The notes under the pieces were generated by a model. That model was not told where the DNA came from, did not search any database, and worked only from the letters and a program-made list of their open reading frames with translations. A program made the translations under genes and the position numbers. A DNA stretch of 46,116 nucleotides from a virus. The stretch is from the IMG/VR virus record IMGVR_UViG_3300010354_000150, positions 1 through 46,116 of that record, one strand, 5' to 3'. The stretch's first letter is position 1; each line of letters opens with the position of its first letter. Shown here piece by piece: positions 16,785-24,600 of this stretch.

Positions 16785-17224
16785 TTGATTCCTTCTTTCA
16801 AATACTTCCAACCAGTAAACTTTTCGTAGTCTTCTTCTAGCTGTTCGATTTGGTTGAGCATTTCTTTCCGGCGATGTTCACGCCATTCATGAACGACCTC
16901 TTGGGTCTTTTCACTTTGTACTACATCGGCCACAAAACCCTCAATTGTGCTATAGGTAACTGTTTTGCGAATCCACTCGCGATCTACCAGCATACTTTTC
17001 GAGTAATCAAAACTCCAACCATCTCTGCCGTCAACTTTGGCATTGATTTCATCTTTGCGATCCCGACTGTTAGGACCGCCTAGGCAACTTAATACACGAA
17101 ACTTGTCACCTTCTACATTGACCACAATGAAGTAAGGGCAAAACATTTCGTGCCAATAGTCCCCAGGCTGTGGGTTAGTCAGAGCCTTGTGATTATTAAG
17201 ATTTCGTTCTTCACTGTCCGTCAT
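16781..17224 (-). CDS. Conserved hypothetical protein
   Basis: A 147-aa protein. LTNPQPGDYWHEMFCPYFIV near 16-35 and VNVEGDKFRVLSCLGGPNS describe a beta-rich domain. WSFDYSKSMLVDREWIRKTV then gives a second part, and the C-terminus is a helix/coiled coil (RKEMLNQIEQLEEDYEKFTG). Similar proteins occur in several T4-like phages; the role is unknown. ATGA or near overlaps on both sides place it in the same operon. Confidence 0.7.
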   Translation of the reverse strand: MTDSEERNLNNHKALTNPQPGDYWHEMFCPYFIVVNVEGDKFRVLSCLGGPNSRDRKDEINAKVDGRDGWSFDYSKSMLVDREWIRKTVTYSTIEGFVADVVQSEKTQEVVHEWREHRRKEMLNQIEQLEEDYEKFTGWKYLKEGIK

Positions 17225-17418
17225 TTTTTAAACTCCATATGCGGGGCAATGTCGCGGTCAAAAATCTGTGCCATTTGTAGCCATAACCGTTGACGCTCTT
17301 CGTTAGTCAAGCCAGCAACGATTAGGCCGCCGGGTCCATCGTGTTCGCGACGTTCCAGGCCATAGTCGTGCCGCCAAGTATAGCACATACTGGTAATGAT
17401 TTGTTCACGAGTTTTCAT
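17221..17418 (-). CDS. Small hypothetical protein
   Basis: A 65-aa protein, MKTREQIITSMCYTWRHDYG followed by LTNEERQRLWLQMAQIFDRD. The N-terminal R-E-Q-I-I-x-S-M-C-x-T-W-R-H-D helix is characteristic of small phage proteins of unknown role. It overlaps the genes on either side by a few bases. Confidence 0.65.
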   Translation of the reverse strand: MKTREQIITSMCYTWRHDYGLERREHDGPGGLIVAGLTNEERQRLWLQMAQIFDRDIAPHMEFKK

Positions 17419-17657
17419 TATTCGGGTCCTTTTTCAAAACAAAGTAAACATACAGCATCGGGTTTCGGCCCGCCGCTAGATGAAATAGCACCATTACACC
17501 GCTTACAAAGAATAAACGCATGAGTAGCAATACTGTCAGACGGAGGTTTATAGATAGGATAATAACCTTCTTCCCGCTCCACATAGCACAGTAATGTTCT
17601 AGTATGGTCTTTGGCCAGCGCCTGTACAAACTTTTCGTGTTTAGTGTCTTCACTCAT
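17418..17657 (-). CDS. Small zinc-ribbon-like protein
   Basis: A 79-aa protein from the ATG at 17657, which overlaps the upstream TGA (ATGA). The C-terminal half has two knuckles, ILCKRCNG and AVCLLCFEKG, forming a C-x2-C...C-x2-C set suited to zinc binding. A longer frame to 17699 and the overlapping 17405-17653 frame are rejected because they overlap the 54-aa gene or break the operon pattern. DNA or protein binding is possible but unproven. Confidence 0.65.
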   Translation of the reverse strand: MSEDTKHEKFVQALAKDHTRTLLCYVEREEGYYPIYKPPSDSIATHAFILCKRCNGAISSSGGPKPDAVCLLCFEKGPE

Positions 17658-17818
17658 AGGTGTCGGCCAAAAATACAATAGACAGCAAACCACTTCCAAG
17701 TGCTGGGGTCTTTTTCACGCCATGCTACTTGTGCGGGATTCTGACGCCAAGTCATACCATCCGGTCCCCACTGCCAATGATATGTACCAAATCTAATATT
17801 AAACCAGAGATTACTCAT
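17654..17818 (-). CDS. 54-aa tryptophan-rich small protein
   Basis: A short frame with ATG at 17818 and TGA at 17654-17656, linked by overlaps to both neighbours. It reads MSNLWFNIRFGTYHWQWGPD, then GMTWRQNPAQVAWREKDPST and WKWFAVYCIFGRHL, with six Trp. A GxxHWQWGPxG segment like this recurs in small phage proteins. Its exact fit between overlapping genes makes it very likely real. Function unknown. Confidence 0.65.
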   Translation of the reverse strand: MSNLWFNIRFGTYHWQWGPDGMTWRQNPAQVAWREKDPSTWKWFAVYCIFGRHL

Positions 17819-18077
17819 CTCCTATCCAGCCTTTAGTAGCAAATGCTACAACATTTCTAGGATCCATACCGCCTGTACTCTTAATGTCAGTATAACTGTC
17901 ATTGTCTTTGTTTTTCAAATACTTGACAGCCTCTTCCCAACCTTCTTGGAAAGTCTGCCAATGATCCTCGAGGTTGTCACTGACATATTCACCGCTGGGC
18001 TTTCGTTTAGTAGAGACAAAGTTGCGGCCAAAACTAGGAACGCACACTTCTTCAAACGCTTGGCGTATCGGATCCAT
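17811..18077 (-). CDS. Hypothetical protein
   Basis: An 88-aa protein starting MDPIRQAFEEVCVPSFGRNF, with YVSDNLEDHWQTFQEGWEEA in the middle (a helix with conserved-looking Trp residues) and ending GWIGDE. AAGGA lies upstream of the ATG. The first codons overlap the end of the preceding gene by 26 nt. No recognised family. Confidence 0.65.
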   Translation of the reverse strand: MDPIRQAFEEVCVPSFGRNFVSTKRKPSGEYVSDNLEDHWQTFQEGWEEAVKYLKNKDNDSYTDIKSTGGMDPRNVVAFATKGWIGDE

Positions 18078-18405
18078 TGTCTTCTTCCTTGAGTTTCTTT
18101 TTCAATCTACGAATTTCTGCTTTTAGGTTGCGATTCTCGTAATCTGCCCAACCTGCTCGTTCCTGCATCTCTTTCATTTGTTTGGCAAAGTCACGATCAC
18201 TGGGTGTAAGGTCTTCTTCAGGGTGAAAGATAAACTTACCACTGTCCCAATCAAAACCCCCATAAGCGTTTTTAACCTTAACAGTAGGAGTTCCGCCAAC
18301 AGTAGAATAAGGTAGTTTGATTTGGATAACTACTTCTGGGTCTTCGTGATACCGATCATCGCGGCAGTGTAGATCTACCAATCGTTTTAGTTCGCTGAAT
18401 TTCAT
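18052..18405 (-). CDS. Hypothetical coiled-coil protein
   Basis: A 117-aa protein. The N-terminal part (MKFSELKRLVDLHCRDDRYH, then VVIQIKLPYSTVGGTPTVKV) is alpha/beta and close to a small phage family with FSELKxLVDxxxxxxxxxPxVVI. The C-terminal third (MQERAGWADYENRNLKAEIR then RLKKKLKEE) is a coiled coil. It is coupled to the upstream gene by ATGA. Function unknown. Confidence 0.7.
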   Translation of the reverse strand: MKFSELKRLVDLHCRDDRYHEDPEVVIQIKLPYSTVGGTPTVKVKNAYGGFDWDSGKFIFHPEEDLTPSDRDFAKQMKEMQERAGWADYENRNLKAEIRRLKKKLKEEDNGSDTPSV

Positions 18406-18623
18406 TCTTCAACTCTGAAATGTTGTTTGATTTCTGTTTTGGCACTGTAGCAGGTAAATTCATCCTCTTGATAAAAGTCTTTTACCAATTCAGCACATTC
18501 CCGAACAATCAACAGGGCGAACTTTTCATTATAAAACTGAAACCAGATTGGGGTGCCGGCGTCGTCATAACTATTAGCGTGTTCTTTAGCCTGTTCAGCA
18601 AGTTCTTGAATTCGTTTGTTCAT
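18402..18623 (-). CDS. Small conserved phage protein, EKFAxLIVREC family
   Basis: A 73-aa protein started at 18623, where ATG overlaps the upstream TGA. MNKRIQELAEQAKEHANSYD then FYNEKFALLIVRECAELVKD and a C-terminal KTEIKQHFRVEE are the hallmarks of a family very common in marine T4-like phages. Function unknown. The gene at 16271-16489 is a likely paralogue. Confidence 0.75.
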   Translation of the reverse strand: MNKRIQELAEQAKEHANSYDDAGTPIWFQFYNEKFALLIVRECAELVKDFYQEDEFTCYSAKTEIKQHFRVEE

Positions 18624-18739
18624 AAAAACCATTTTTTAATGTGAAAAGCAACAATAGCAAACACAGTGAACCATGCGGCAAACAGCACCATATAGAGATA
18701 CGCCAAGGCCCACCAGCCTGCCTGCTCTCCTTCGTTCAC
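18620..18739 (-). CDS. 39-aa single-span membrane protein
   Basis: A GTG-started frame overlapping the ligase stop (GTGA) and the next ATG (ATGA). It reads VNEGEQAGWWALAYLYMVLF then AAWFTVFAIVAFHIKKWFL: one transmembrane helix of about 24 residues followed by a positive C-terminus. The double overlap strongly suggests a real gene. Membrane location is predicted; the role is unknown. Confidence 0.6.
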   Translation of the reverse strand: MNEGEQAGWWALAYLYMVLFAAWFTVFAIVAFHIKKWFL

Positions 18740-20028
18740 AGTTTTTCTCCAGGCTCAAATCCACGGAATCGCAAAAAGCGAGGGAACCGCAGACTATAAC
18801 TGCCATCTTGATTTTGTGTAATAGCGTCTGCTCTTACCTCAACCAACTGTCCAAGGAGACGATTACGGCCAGCCCAATAGTCGACGCGATTACTATCAGT
18901 AAAACCGCTACCGACATTGACTTCAATAAATCGGCCTCCGTCTTCTCCCTGGCAGACAAGTGCTCCCAGTCGTCCTTCGTTGCGTCCTGTTCCTTCTTCG
19001 ACACCTGCGACCTCCAATGTAACTTCAATAAATGGCTTGAGTTTAAGCCAGCTATAGGTGCGTTTACACTCGTAGGCCGCACCTGGGTCCTTGATCATAA
19101 TACCTTCGTAGCCACCGTCGATGGCTCGCTGATTAATTTCCCTGAACACTTGTCGACCTTCATCAGTATCAAGATCCACAAGTTCATGATTTAGAATTTC
19201 GATATTGGGCGTTTCCTCAGCCCACAGGTCTTTCCAAGACTTTAGTTTTTCACTACGCTGAGTTTGGCTTCGAGCCCAACGACCTGTTTGAAAGTCCTCT
19301 AGTGGGATATAATCAAACAAATGTAGCACAGCATCTGAGGCATTGACATTGTCCTTGCGATGTACCTGCTTCATCAAGTCTTGGAAACTACTTGACATCA
19401 CTTCGCCGTCGAATACCACTGGCTCCGTCAAACCAGTTACTGTTCGAGCGAACTGTTCCCGGATGTGACCAAAGTTTAGCAGTTCCTTGCCATTGCGACT
19501 GAACTGATCCACTCGGCCGTCCGGGTAGACGATTGTCAAAACCCTGACTCCATCCAGTTTGACTTCGATTAGTTTTTGCCCACATACCTTGCTTTCATGA
19601 TCTGTGCTGTCGTGTGCTAGTTGACAACTAAACACGGGAATGGCATTCTTGACTACTTTGTTAATGGTCTTTTCACTAACGCCGCAACGAAGATCCTTGA
19701 TAAGAATACGACGATACCAATAGTTCCATTGGTCGTTAGTTGAGTTTGACATACATTCTGCCAGCATGTCGCGAGCAGTATTGCCTGTGACTTCGCGGGT
19801 AGTGAAGCCTGTCAGCATAAGTGTAAAAGTGTCCCAAGAGACACCTTCGCCGTCTGCGCCTTTGCGTTCAGGCACTTGCTTCAAGCCAAAAGTAATCATT
19901 GGATCTAGGGCTAGCCTACATCCTTCCAAAAATTCTGCGTTATCTCGATTGGCATCAATAATCTGCTCTTTGTTAGTACGCAGATTATGAGCTTCGAGAT
20001 CCTTAATGATTTGCCACGGAGAATTCAT
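18736..20028 (-). CDS. 30: ATP-dependent DNA ligase (gp30-like)
   Basis: 430 aa. The nucleotidyltransferase motifs are present in order: motif I EVKLDGVR with adenylated Lys157, motif III VVFDGEVM near 203-210, motif IV YEGIMIKDP and motif V SWLKLKP, followed by an OB-fold with RFPRFLRFRG at the C-terminus. The N-terminal ~135 residues are helical, as in T4 gp30 (487 aa). It seals nicks, including Okazaki fragments, using ATP. A consensus host sigma70 promoter lies 33 nt upstream (20061-20089), so it should be expressed early and drives the small-gene block below it. Confidence 0.92.
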   Translation of the reverse strand: MNSPWQIIKDLEAHNLRTNKEQIIDANRDNAEFLEGCRLALDPMITFGLKQVPERKGADGEGVSWDTFTLMLTGFTTREVTGNTARDMLAECMSNSTNDQWNYWYRRILIKDLRCGVSEKTINKVVKNAIPVFSCQLAHDSTDHESKVCGQKLIEVKLDGVRVLTIVYPDGRVDQFSRNGKELLNFGHIREQFARTVTGLTEPVVFDGEVMSSSFQDLMKQVHRKDNVNASDAVLHLFDYIPLEDFQTGRWARSQTQRSEKLKSWKDLWAEETPNIEILNHELVDLDTDEGRQVFREINQRAIDGGYEGIMIKDPGAAYECKRTYSWLKLKPFIEVTLEVAGVEEGTGRNEGRLGALVCQGEDGGRFIEVNVGSGFTDSNRVDYWAGRNRLLGQLVEVRADAITQNQDGSYSLRFPRFLRFRGFEPGEKL

Positions 20029-20040
20029 ATTTTTGCCCGT

Positions 20041-20077
20041 AAAAAAACTCTATAGCACTTATTATAGTGCCATAGAG
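20041..20077 (-). terminator. Rho-independent terminator after the DUF465-like gene
   Basis: On the minus strand a stem of 6+5 bp (CTCTAT, mismatch, GCACT / AGTGC, mismatch, ATAGAG) with a 6-nt loop is followed directly by T7. It is 23 nt after the stop of the gene ending at 20100. The loop contains the -10 box of the ligase promoter. Confidence 0.65.
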
Positions 20078-20089
20078 ATTTTGTGTCAA
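20061..20089 (-). promoter_or_regulatory. Consensus sigma70 promoter for DNA ligase
   Basis: On the minus strand TTGACA (20089-20084), exactly 17 nt, and TATAAT (20066-20061): a full match to the bacterial housekeeping consensus. The -10 box is the loop of the terminator hairpin, so a transcript started here lacks the left arm of the stem and would not terminate. Confidence 0.75.
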
Positions 20090-20099
20090 TTAATCGGAT

Positions 20100-20309
20100 T
20101 TAGTCCCAATCAATGCGATTCATTAGCCCGTGTCGCTTGCGGTACAGGTCGCTTAACTGATCTTTAAGGCGAAGTTTTTGCTTTTTGAGATCTTCAGCTT
20201 GATACTCGTCCCAACTTTTCTGCTTGTACATAGCATCAAGCTGACGCTCGATAGTAGTGTGTTGGTTGGTCAATGATCTGATGTGATGTTCTAGAGAATC
20301 CATGTCCAT
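20100..20309 (-). CDS. DUF465/SlyX-like small coiled-coil protein
   Basis: A 69-aa protein started at 20309, which has an AAGGAG Shine-Dalgarno 6 nt upstream. MDMDSLEHHIRSLTNQHTTI is followed by LDAMYKQKSWDEYQAEDLKK and QKLRLKDQLSDLYRKRHG: two helices with the ExxxxLKKxKLxLKDxL pattern of DUF465 (YdcH-like). The family is widespread in bacteria and phages and of unknown function. It is transcribed from the promoter at 20360-20388 and followed by a terminator. Confidence 0.65.
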   Translation of the reverse strand: MDMDSLEHHIRSLTNQHTTIERQLDAMYKQKSWDEYQAEDLKKQKLRLKDQLSDLYRKRHGLMNRIDWD

Positions 20310-20340
20310 TTTGGGCTCCTTCGGTATGTAGAACTTAGAG

Positions 20341-20369
20341 TTGACATACAATATTTACTAGTATATACT
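20341..20369 (+). promoter_or_regulatory. Sigma70 promoter for the HNH gene
   Basis: TTGACA (20341-20346), 17 nt, TATACT (20364-20369). The predicted start site is near 20376, leaving a leader of about 45 nt before the HNH ATG. The -10 box lies in a 16-bp palindrome shared with an opposing promoter. Confidence 0.65.
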
Positions 20370-20372
20370 AGT
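20357..20372. repeat. Perfect 16-bp palindrome, operator-like
   Basis: ACTAGTATATACTAGT reads the same on both strands and contains the -10 boxes of both overlapping divergent promoters. It could bind a dimeric regulator or simply create a symmetric bidirectional promoter. Confidence 0.7.
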
Positions 20373-20388
20373 TTTTTCTCATTGTCAA
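20360..20388 (-). promoter_or_regulatory. Sigma70 promoter for the DUF465-like gene
   Basis: On the minus strand TTGACA (20388-20383), 17 nt, TATACT (20365-20360). It mirrors the plus promoter with the same hexamers and the same spacing, and the two cannot be occupied together. Confidence 0.65.
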
Positions 20389-20419
20389 AAAACAGTTTTT
20401 TCAAAGTTAAATATAATAA

Positions 20420-20956
20420 ATGAGCGATACACTACTACTAAACCATGACGGCAGCCCACTAAGCATGCTGCCGCCCAGTGTAATTGACTGGACCATGGCT
20501 ATCAAACTTATCTACTTAAACAAAGTAATGATAGTCAAAGAATACGATGATTGGACAGTTCGTAGCCAAAAACTAGAACTCAAAGTGCCCAGCATCGTTA
20601 TGACCAAGCGGTATGTTAAGCCAAGACAAAAAGTTTTGTTTAACCGTAAAATGGTTTATCTGCGGGACAATTATACTTGCCAGTACTGCGGGGATCAATT
20701 CCACGCTAAGGATTTGACATTGGATCATGTTAAACCCAAGAGCCTGGGCGGCAACAGCAGCTGGAGCAACTTGGTTACTTGCTGCGCTACTTGCAATTGG
20801 CTTAAGGGTGCTAAGGTTATGGACCCGTTGTCGAAGCCCAAAGAACCTAACTATTGGCAAATGGTTAGAGCTGCAAAACAGCATAATCATTTTAGCCTAA
20901 GAGATCCTGCATGGGCAGAATACTTGGGATACGATGCTGCTCAAGCAGCAGCCTAA
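20420..20956 (+). CDS. HNH endonuclease
   Basis: A 178-aa protein. The HNH core runs from residue 83: YTCQYCGDQF (Cys87, Cys90), LTLDHVKPKSLGG (Asp102-His103), WSNLVTCCATCNWLKG (Asn117, Cys122, Cys125). The four Cys form a structural zinc site and His103/Asn117 the betabeta-alpha-metal active site. N-terminal MSDTLLLNHDGSPLSMLPPS is typical of HNH proteins common in cyanobacteria and their phages. It is probably a freestanding homing or accessory nuclease. It has no Shine-Dalgarno; expression should be early from the promoter at 20341-20369. Its end abuts a convergent gene. Confidence 0.85.
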   Translation: MSDTLLLNHDGSPLSMLPPSVIDWTMAIKLIYLNKVMIVKEYDDWTVRSQKLELKVPSIVMTKRYVKPRQKVLFNRKMVYLRDNYTCQYCGDQFHAKDLTLDHVKPKSLGGNSSWSNLVTCCATCNWLKGAKVMDPLSKPKEPNYWQMVRAAKQHNHFSLRDPAWAEYLGYDAAQAAA

Positions 20957-21175
20957 CTATTTTTTTACATAAACAAGATCCAGGCCGCCCATGCGGCCTG
21001 TGTATACACTATTGGCGTTTGGACTCGATAGTATAATTTTTACGCCCTGAATAGCAGCTACAAGTCTGCGGTCATCTAAGCTGATCACATCAGCTTCCAT
21101 ACTTTTTCCATTGTTTTCGCATATCACACTGACTCGATTTGGTGTGATAGTTCTGTTCCAGTCATTTTTATTCAT
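20957..21175 (-). CDS. Small hypothetical protein
   Basis: A 72-aa protein started at 21175, which has a strong GGAGG 5 nt upstream. It is beta-rich (NRVSVICENNGKSMEADVIS then LDDRRLVAAIQGVKIILSSP) and ends LDLVYVKK. A perfect GC-rich inverted repeat CAGGCCGC/GCGGCCTG (20981-21000) sits in its coding end. Small proteins of this kind with the pattern RxTPNxVxVxxENNGxxxxxDVIxL are seen in marine T4-like phages. Function unknown. Confidence 0.65.
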   Translation of the reverse strand: MNKNDWNRTITPNRVSVICENNGKSMEADVISLDDRRLVAAIQGVKIILSSPNANSVYTGRMGGLDLVYVKK

Positions 21176-21212
21176 TGCTGCCTCCGACCATAAAATACTT
21201 ATATTATTTTGT

Positions 21213-21220
21213 AATAAATA
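21213..21220 (+). promoter_or_regulatory. T4-type late promoter, 5 nt before gp25 start
   Basis: AATAAATA, one base from TATAAATA, followed by 5 nt and ATG at 21226. The spacing equals that at 8148-8155 and 38239-38246. It would drive the long wedge gene block. Confidence 0.55.
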
Positions 21221-21225
21221 TGAGT

Positions 21226-21612
21226 ATGAGAACATTTAAAGGCTTTAGCACAATTGACCAGGAGTGGGGTAATTTTAAGCTCTACGATCTTGACTTAGCT
21301 AAACGAGATTTACTCAATGAGCTTTACACTAGAAAAGGTGAAAGAATCATGAGTCCCCAATTTGGCAGTATTATTTGGGATTTGTTATTTGATCCCATGA
21401 CAGACGAAAATGTAGAAATAATCAGAGAAGACTGTTTGCGAATTGTAAGCAAAGATCCCAGGCTACAGTTAAAACAATTAGATGTTCAGGAAAATTTTGA
21501 TCAACAGTCTATCACAGTGGCAATACTATTAAATTATGTTCCCACAGCAACACTAACAGAATTAGTTGCAGTATTCCAACGCGAAATTGCATCTAATAAA
21601 ATCCAAGGATAA
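21226..21612 (+). CDS. 25: Baseplate wedge protein gp25
   Basis: A 128-aa protein of the GPW/gp25 family (T4 gp25 is 132 aa). It has FKGFSTIDQEWGNFKLYDLD, then RKGERIMSPQFGSIIWDLLF near residues 39-58, the conserved GERxxxPxFGxxxWxxLF segment, and a helix ENVEIIREDCLRIV. gp25 is a lysozyme-like fold protein that starts sheath assembly at the wedge. ATG codons at 21220 and 21226 are both possible; 21226 is chosen because it lies 5 nt after the late promoter. gp6 follows after 3 nt. Confidence 0.9.
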   Translation: MRTFKGFSTIDQEWGNFKLYDLDLAKRDLLNELYTRKGERIMSPQFGSIIWDLLFDPMTDENVEIIREDCLRIVSKDPRLQLKQLDVQENFDQQSITVAILLNYVPTATLTELVAVFQREIASNKIQG

Positions 21613-21615
21613 TTT

Positions 21616-24600
21616 ATGCCAAAAGCAATTAGACAAGATAATTTATATGGCGCAGAAGATTGGAGTATAATCTACACCAGTTTTAAGAATGCCGAGTTTG
21701 TCAGCTACGACTTCGACACACTGCGAGACAGCATGTTGAATTACATGCAGGTAAATTATCCTGAAGAATTTAACGACTATACTCAAAACAGCGAATTCAT
21801 TGCCTTACTTGACCTTGTAGCCTATGTCGGCCAAAACCTAGCATTCCGCATGGATTTAAATGCTCGCGAAAACATTCTAGACACAGCCGAGAAGCGTGAA
21901 AGCGTATTGCGTATTGCCAGAATGCTCAGCTACAAGCCCAAAAGAATTCGTGCTGCTCAAGGTTTATTAAAGGTAACCAGTGTACAAACCACAGAACAGC
22001 TCGTCGACAGCACCGGCCAAAGTTTATCTAATAAAGTTGTTCTTTGGGGCAGTGATCCCAGTGAGTTAGAGTACGAGCGTTTTATTCGCATAATTAACTC
22101 TGCTTTTGCTGACAACAACAAGTTTGGCACACCAGTTAAACGCAGCGTCAATACAGACAATGCCAACATATTTGAAATATATAATTTCAATAACATTAAT
22201 TTAATTACTAACTATCCAATTGGTATTAGAGCCGATGGTGCCAACTTGAACTTTGATTTGCTGCCTATTGATATTAACTCAGACGGGCAGTTGGACCAAT
22301 CTGAACCCGACTTTAATAATGCCTTTAGTATTTTATATAGAAACGATGGCCGCGGTGTCGGCAGTGCTAAGACTGGATTCTTCATGTTTGCCAAGCAGGG
22401 CTATATTTCCAGCAGCACACAGTATATCAATAATCCCGTAGCCAACACAGTTATTAATCTTGATCAAACTACTAATGTCACTGAAGATGATTTCTTTGTG
22501 CAATCCGTTGACGAAACCGGTGCAGTACTAAAGTCATGGACTAGAGTTCCTAATTTAGATTTTAATAATATTACGCTAAATGATCTCACTGGGTCAGACA
22601 AAAATCTATACGAGGTGATTTACGCAGACAACGATGTTACCAGTATTAAGTTTGGTGACGGCACATTCTCAAATGTACCAACTGGTTATATCCGTGTTTG
22701 GTCTCGCAATGCTGAGAATCAATTTATTAAAGTCAAGCCACAAGACATCAGCAGTGTTGATTTTGAAATACAGTATGTCAACGCCGACAATCAGACACAT
22801 ACATTACTAATGTCCTTGCAATTGCAGGAAAACATGGTGACTGGTATTCCAGCTGAAACTGTAGACGAAATTAAAAACAACGCACCCGAAGCATTCTACA
22901 GTAAAAATCGCATGGTAACTGGCGATGACTATAACGGTCTATTACCAACGCTAAACAGTGATGCATTAATTATGAAAGCTGAAAATAGAACTTTCAGCGG
23001 ACACAGTCGTTATGTTGATTTAAAAGATCCTACTGGAAGAAATCGTCCGTTAGTTGAATTTGCAGATGACGGTTACTTATACAAAACAGAATATCAAAGA
23101 AATATTTTTATTCCTGATGATCCTGCACGCCGTACAGTGGATCTGCTAGATGAGTTTATTGAAAACAGATTAAATGACATTGCCTTAGTCAATTTTTATT
23201 ACGGTAAATTAAACTTATTGGATTTAACCGACTCGACACTATTTCCTTTAGTTAAATTAGGCAAAACTAGTCATAGTAGTACACTGTCATCGGCCATTCC
23301 GGCTACAGGTGCTGTTACATCTATTACAGTGGCTAATATAGCTATTGCCACTGATCCCTATAACGGATTTGATGCCGATGGCGGCCTGCTGCAAATCAAC
23401 AACGAATTGTTTACCTATTCAGGAATCACTGGTAATACATTTACAGGCGTCAGTAGAACTGCTCAGAGATCAACAGCAGCAGCTCATGCGTCTGGTACTG
23501 CGGTCTACAAAGTCTTAGATTATCGTTGGCGTGTAGCTTACAATGATCTAAACTCTAGTAATGGTTTTATTTCAGTATCAAACGCATCCGAACAGCCCGC
23601 AAAAGTTGGCTATACTTCGGCCAGCCCATTGAGAATTGTAAGACCTGGTTCATTTGTCAAATTTGAATACGGCCCGGGCGATGAATATCGCTGGGCAGCA
23701 GTACTAGATGTAAAGGGCGACGGTCTGGGCATACAAGATTTAACTGGCCAGTATACTGGTTTATTAGTTAACGGCATGGGCCCCATCGAAGTTAATCGAA
23801 GTGTTACTAACACATTAGATGTATTGCCAACAGAAGACAACCCCGACACATATCGCGTAGCATCTATAATTCCAGCGTTTCCTCGTGTCTTCGATGATGC
23901 TAGTCGAGCTGAATTACTAGACTTGTTAGACAATAAACAATCATTTGCTATTAAATTTAATAATCTGGAACCCAAGTGGGAAGTGGTTACTGCGCCTGTC
24001 GATCTTTATTCTGATTTCGACACTGCCAATGTTGAAACAAATTGGTTAATGTCATTGGACTACAGAGAAGGCGAAGGATATATTCTAACTCTTCGTCAGT
24101 TAGATTATGTGTTTGGCAGTCAAGAGCTCATGAGATTTTATAATATCAATTTTGCTGCATCCTTTAATCCTGGTTACAAGCCATTAAGCAATGATACTAT
24201 TAAAATTTTAACTTTAAACTCTAACAATAAGCTGGTCGAGCAACAAAGTTATAGAATATCCGGTTACTATGTCTATGATGATGGCTATACCGACCCCAGC
24301 AAAGTTAAAGTAACTCCATTGGATGTTGACAATGACTTTTTACCTGATGATCCAATGCACTTCATTAACCTAGTCGGATCTAGTTCCATAAAGTTTGCAT
24401 CCTACGACGAAGGAGATTTTACATACTTTATTCCAGATCCTACTGCTACAGGAGACGATGTAGTTCAAACTCTGTCAGGTACAATGAATTTGCCATTCAA
24501 GTGGCACCATTTAGTTGATGTTGACCAAACTCTAGATCCCAGTTTAACAAACATTATTGATGTTTATGTATTAACTAAAAGCTATAACGATGACTTTCAG

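Noticed and set aside
17405-17653. 82-aa minus-strand frame
   Set aside because: It competes with the 17418-17657 frame, which has paired CxxC motifs and ATGA coupling.
18673-20020. Several plus-strand frames opposite the ligase gene
   Set aside because: The ligase carries all nucleotidyltransferase motifs; opposing frames lack Shine-Dalgarno sites and recognisable content.
20935-20966. Terminator after the HNH gene
   Set aside because: TGCTGC-TCAA-GCAGCA is a clean stem, but the T7 run begins 10 nt after it, too far for a normal intrinsic terminator.
20981-21000. GC-rich hairpin CAGGCCGC/GCGGCCTG
   Set aside because: It is inside a coding region and followed by no T-tract on either strand; reported only in the gene note.
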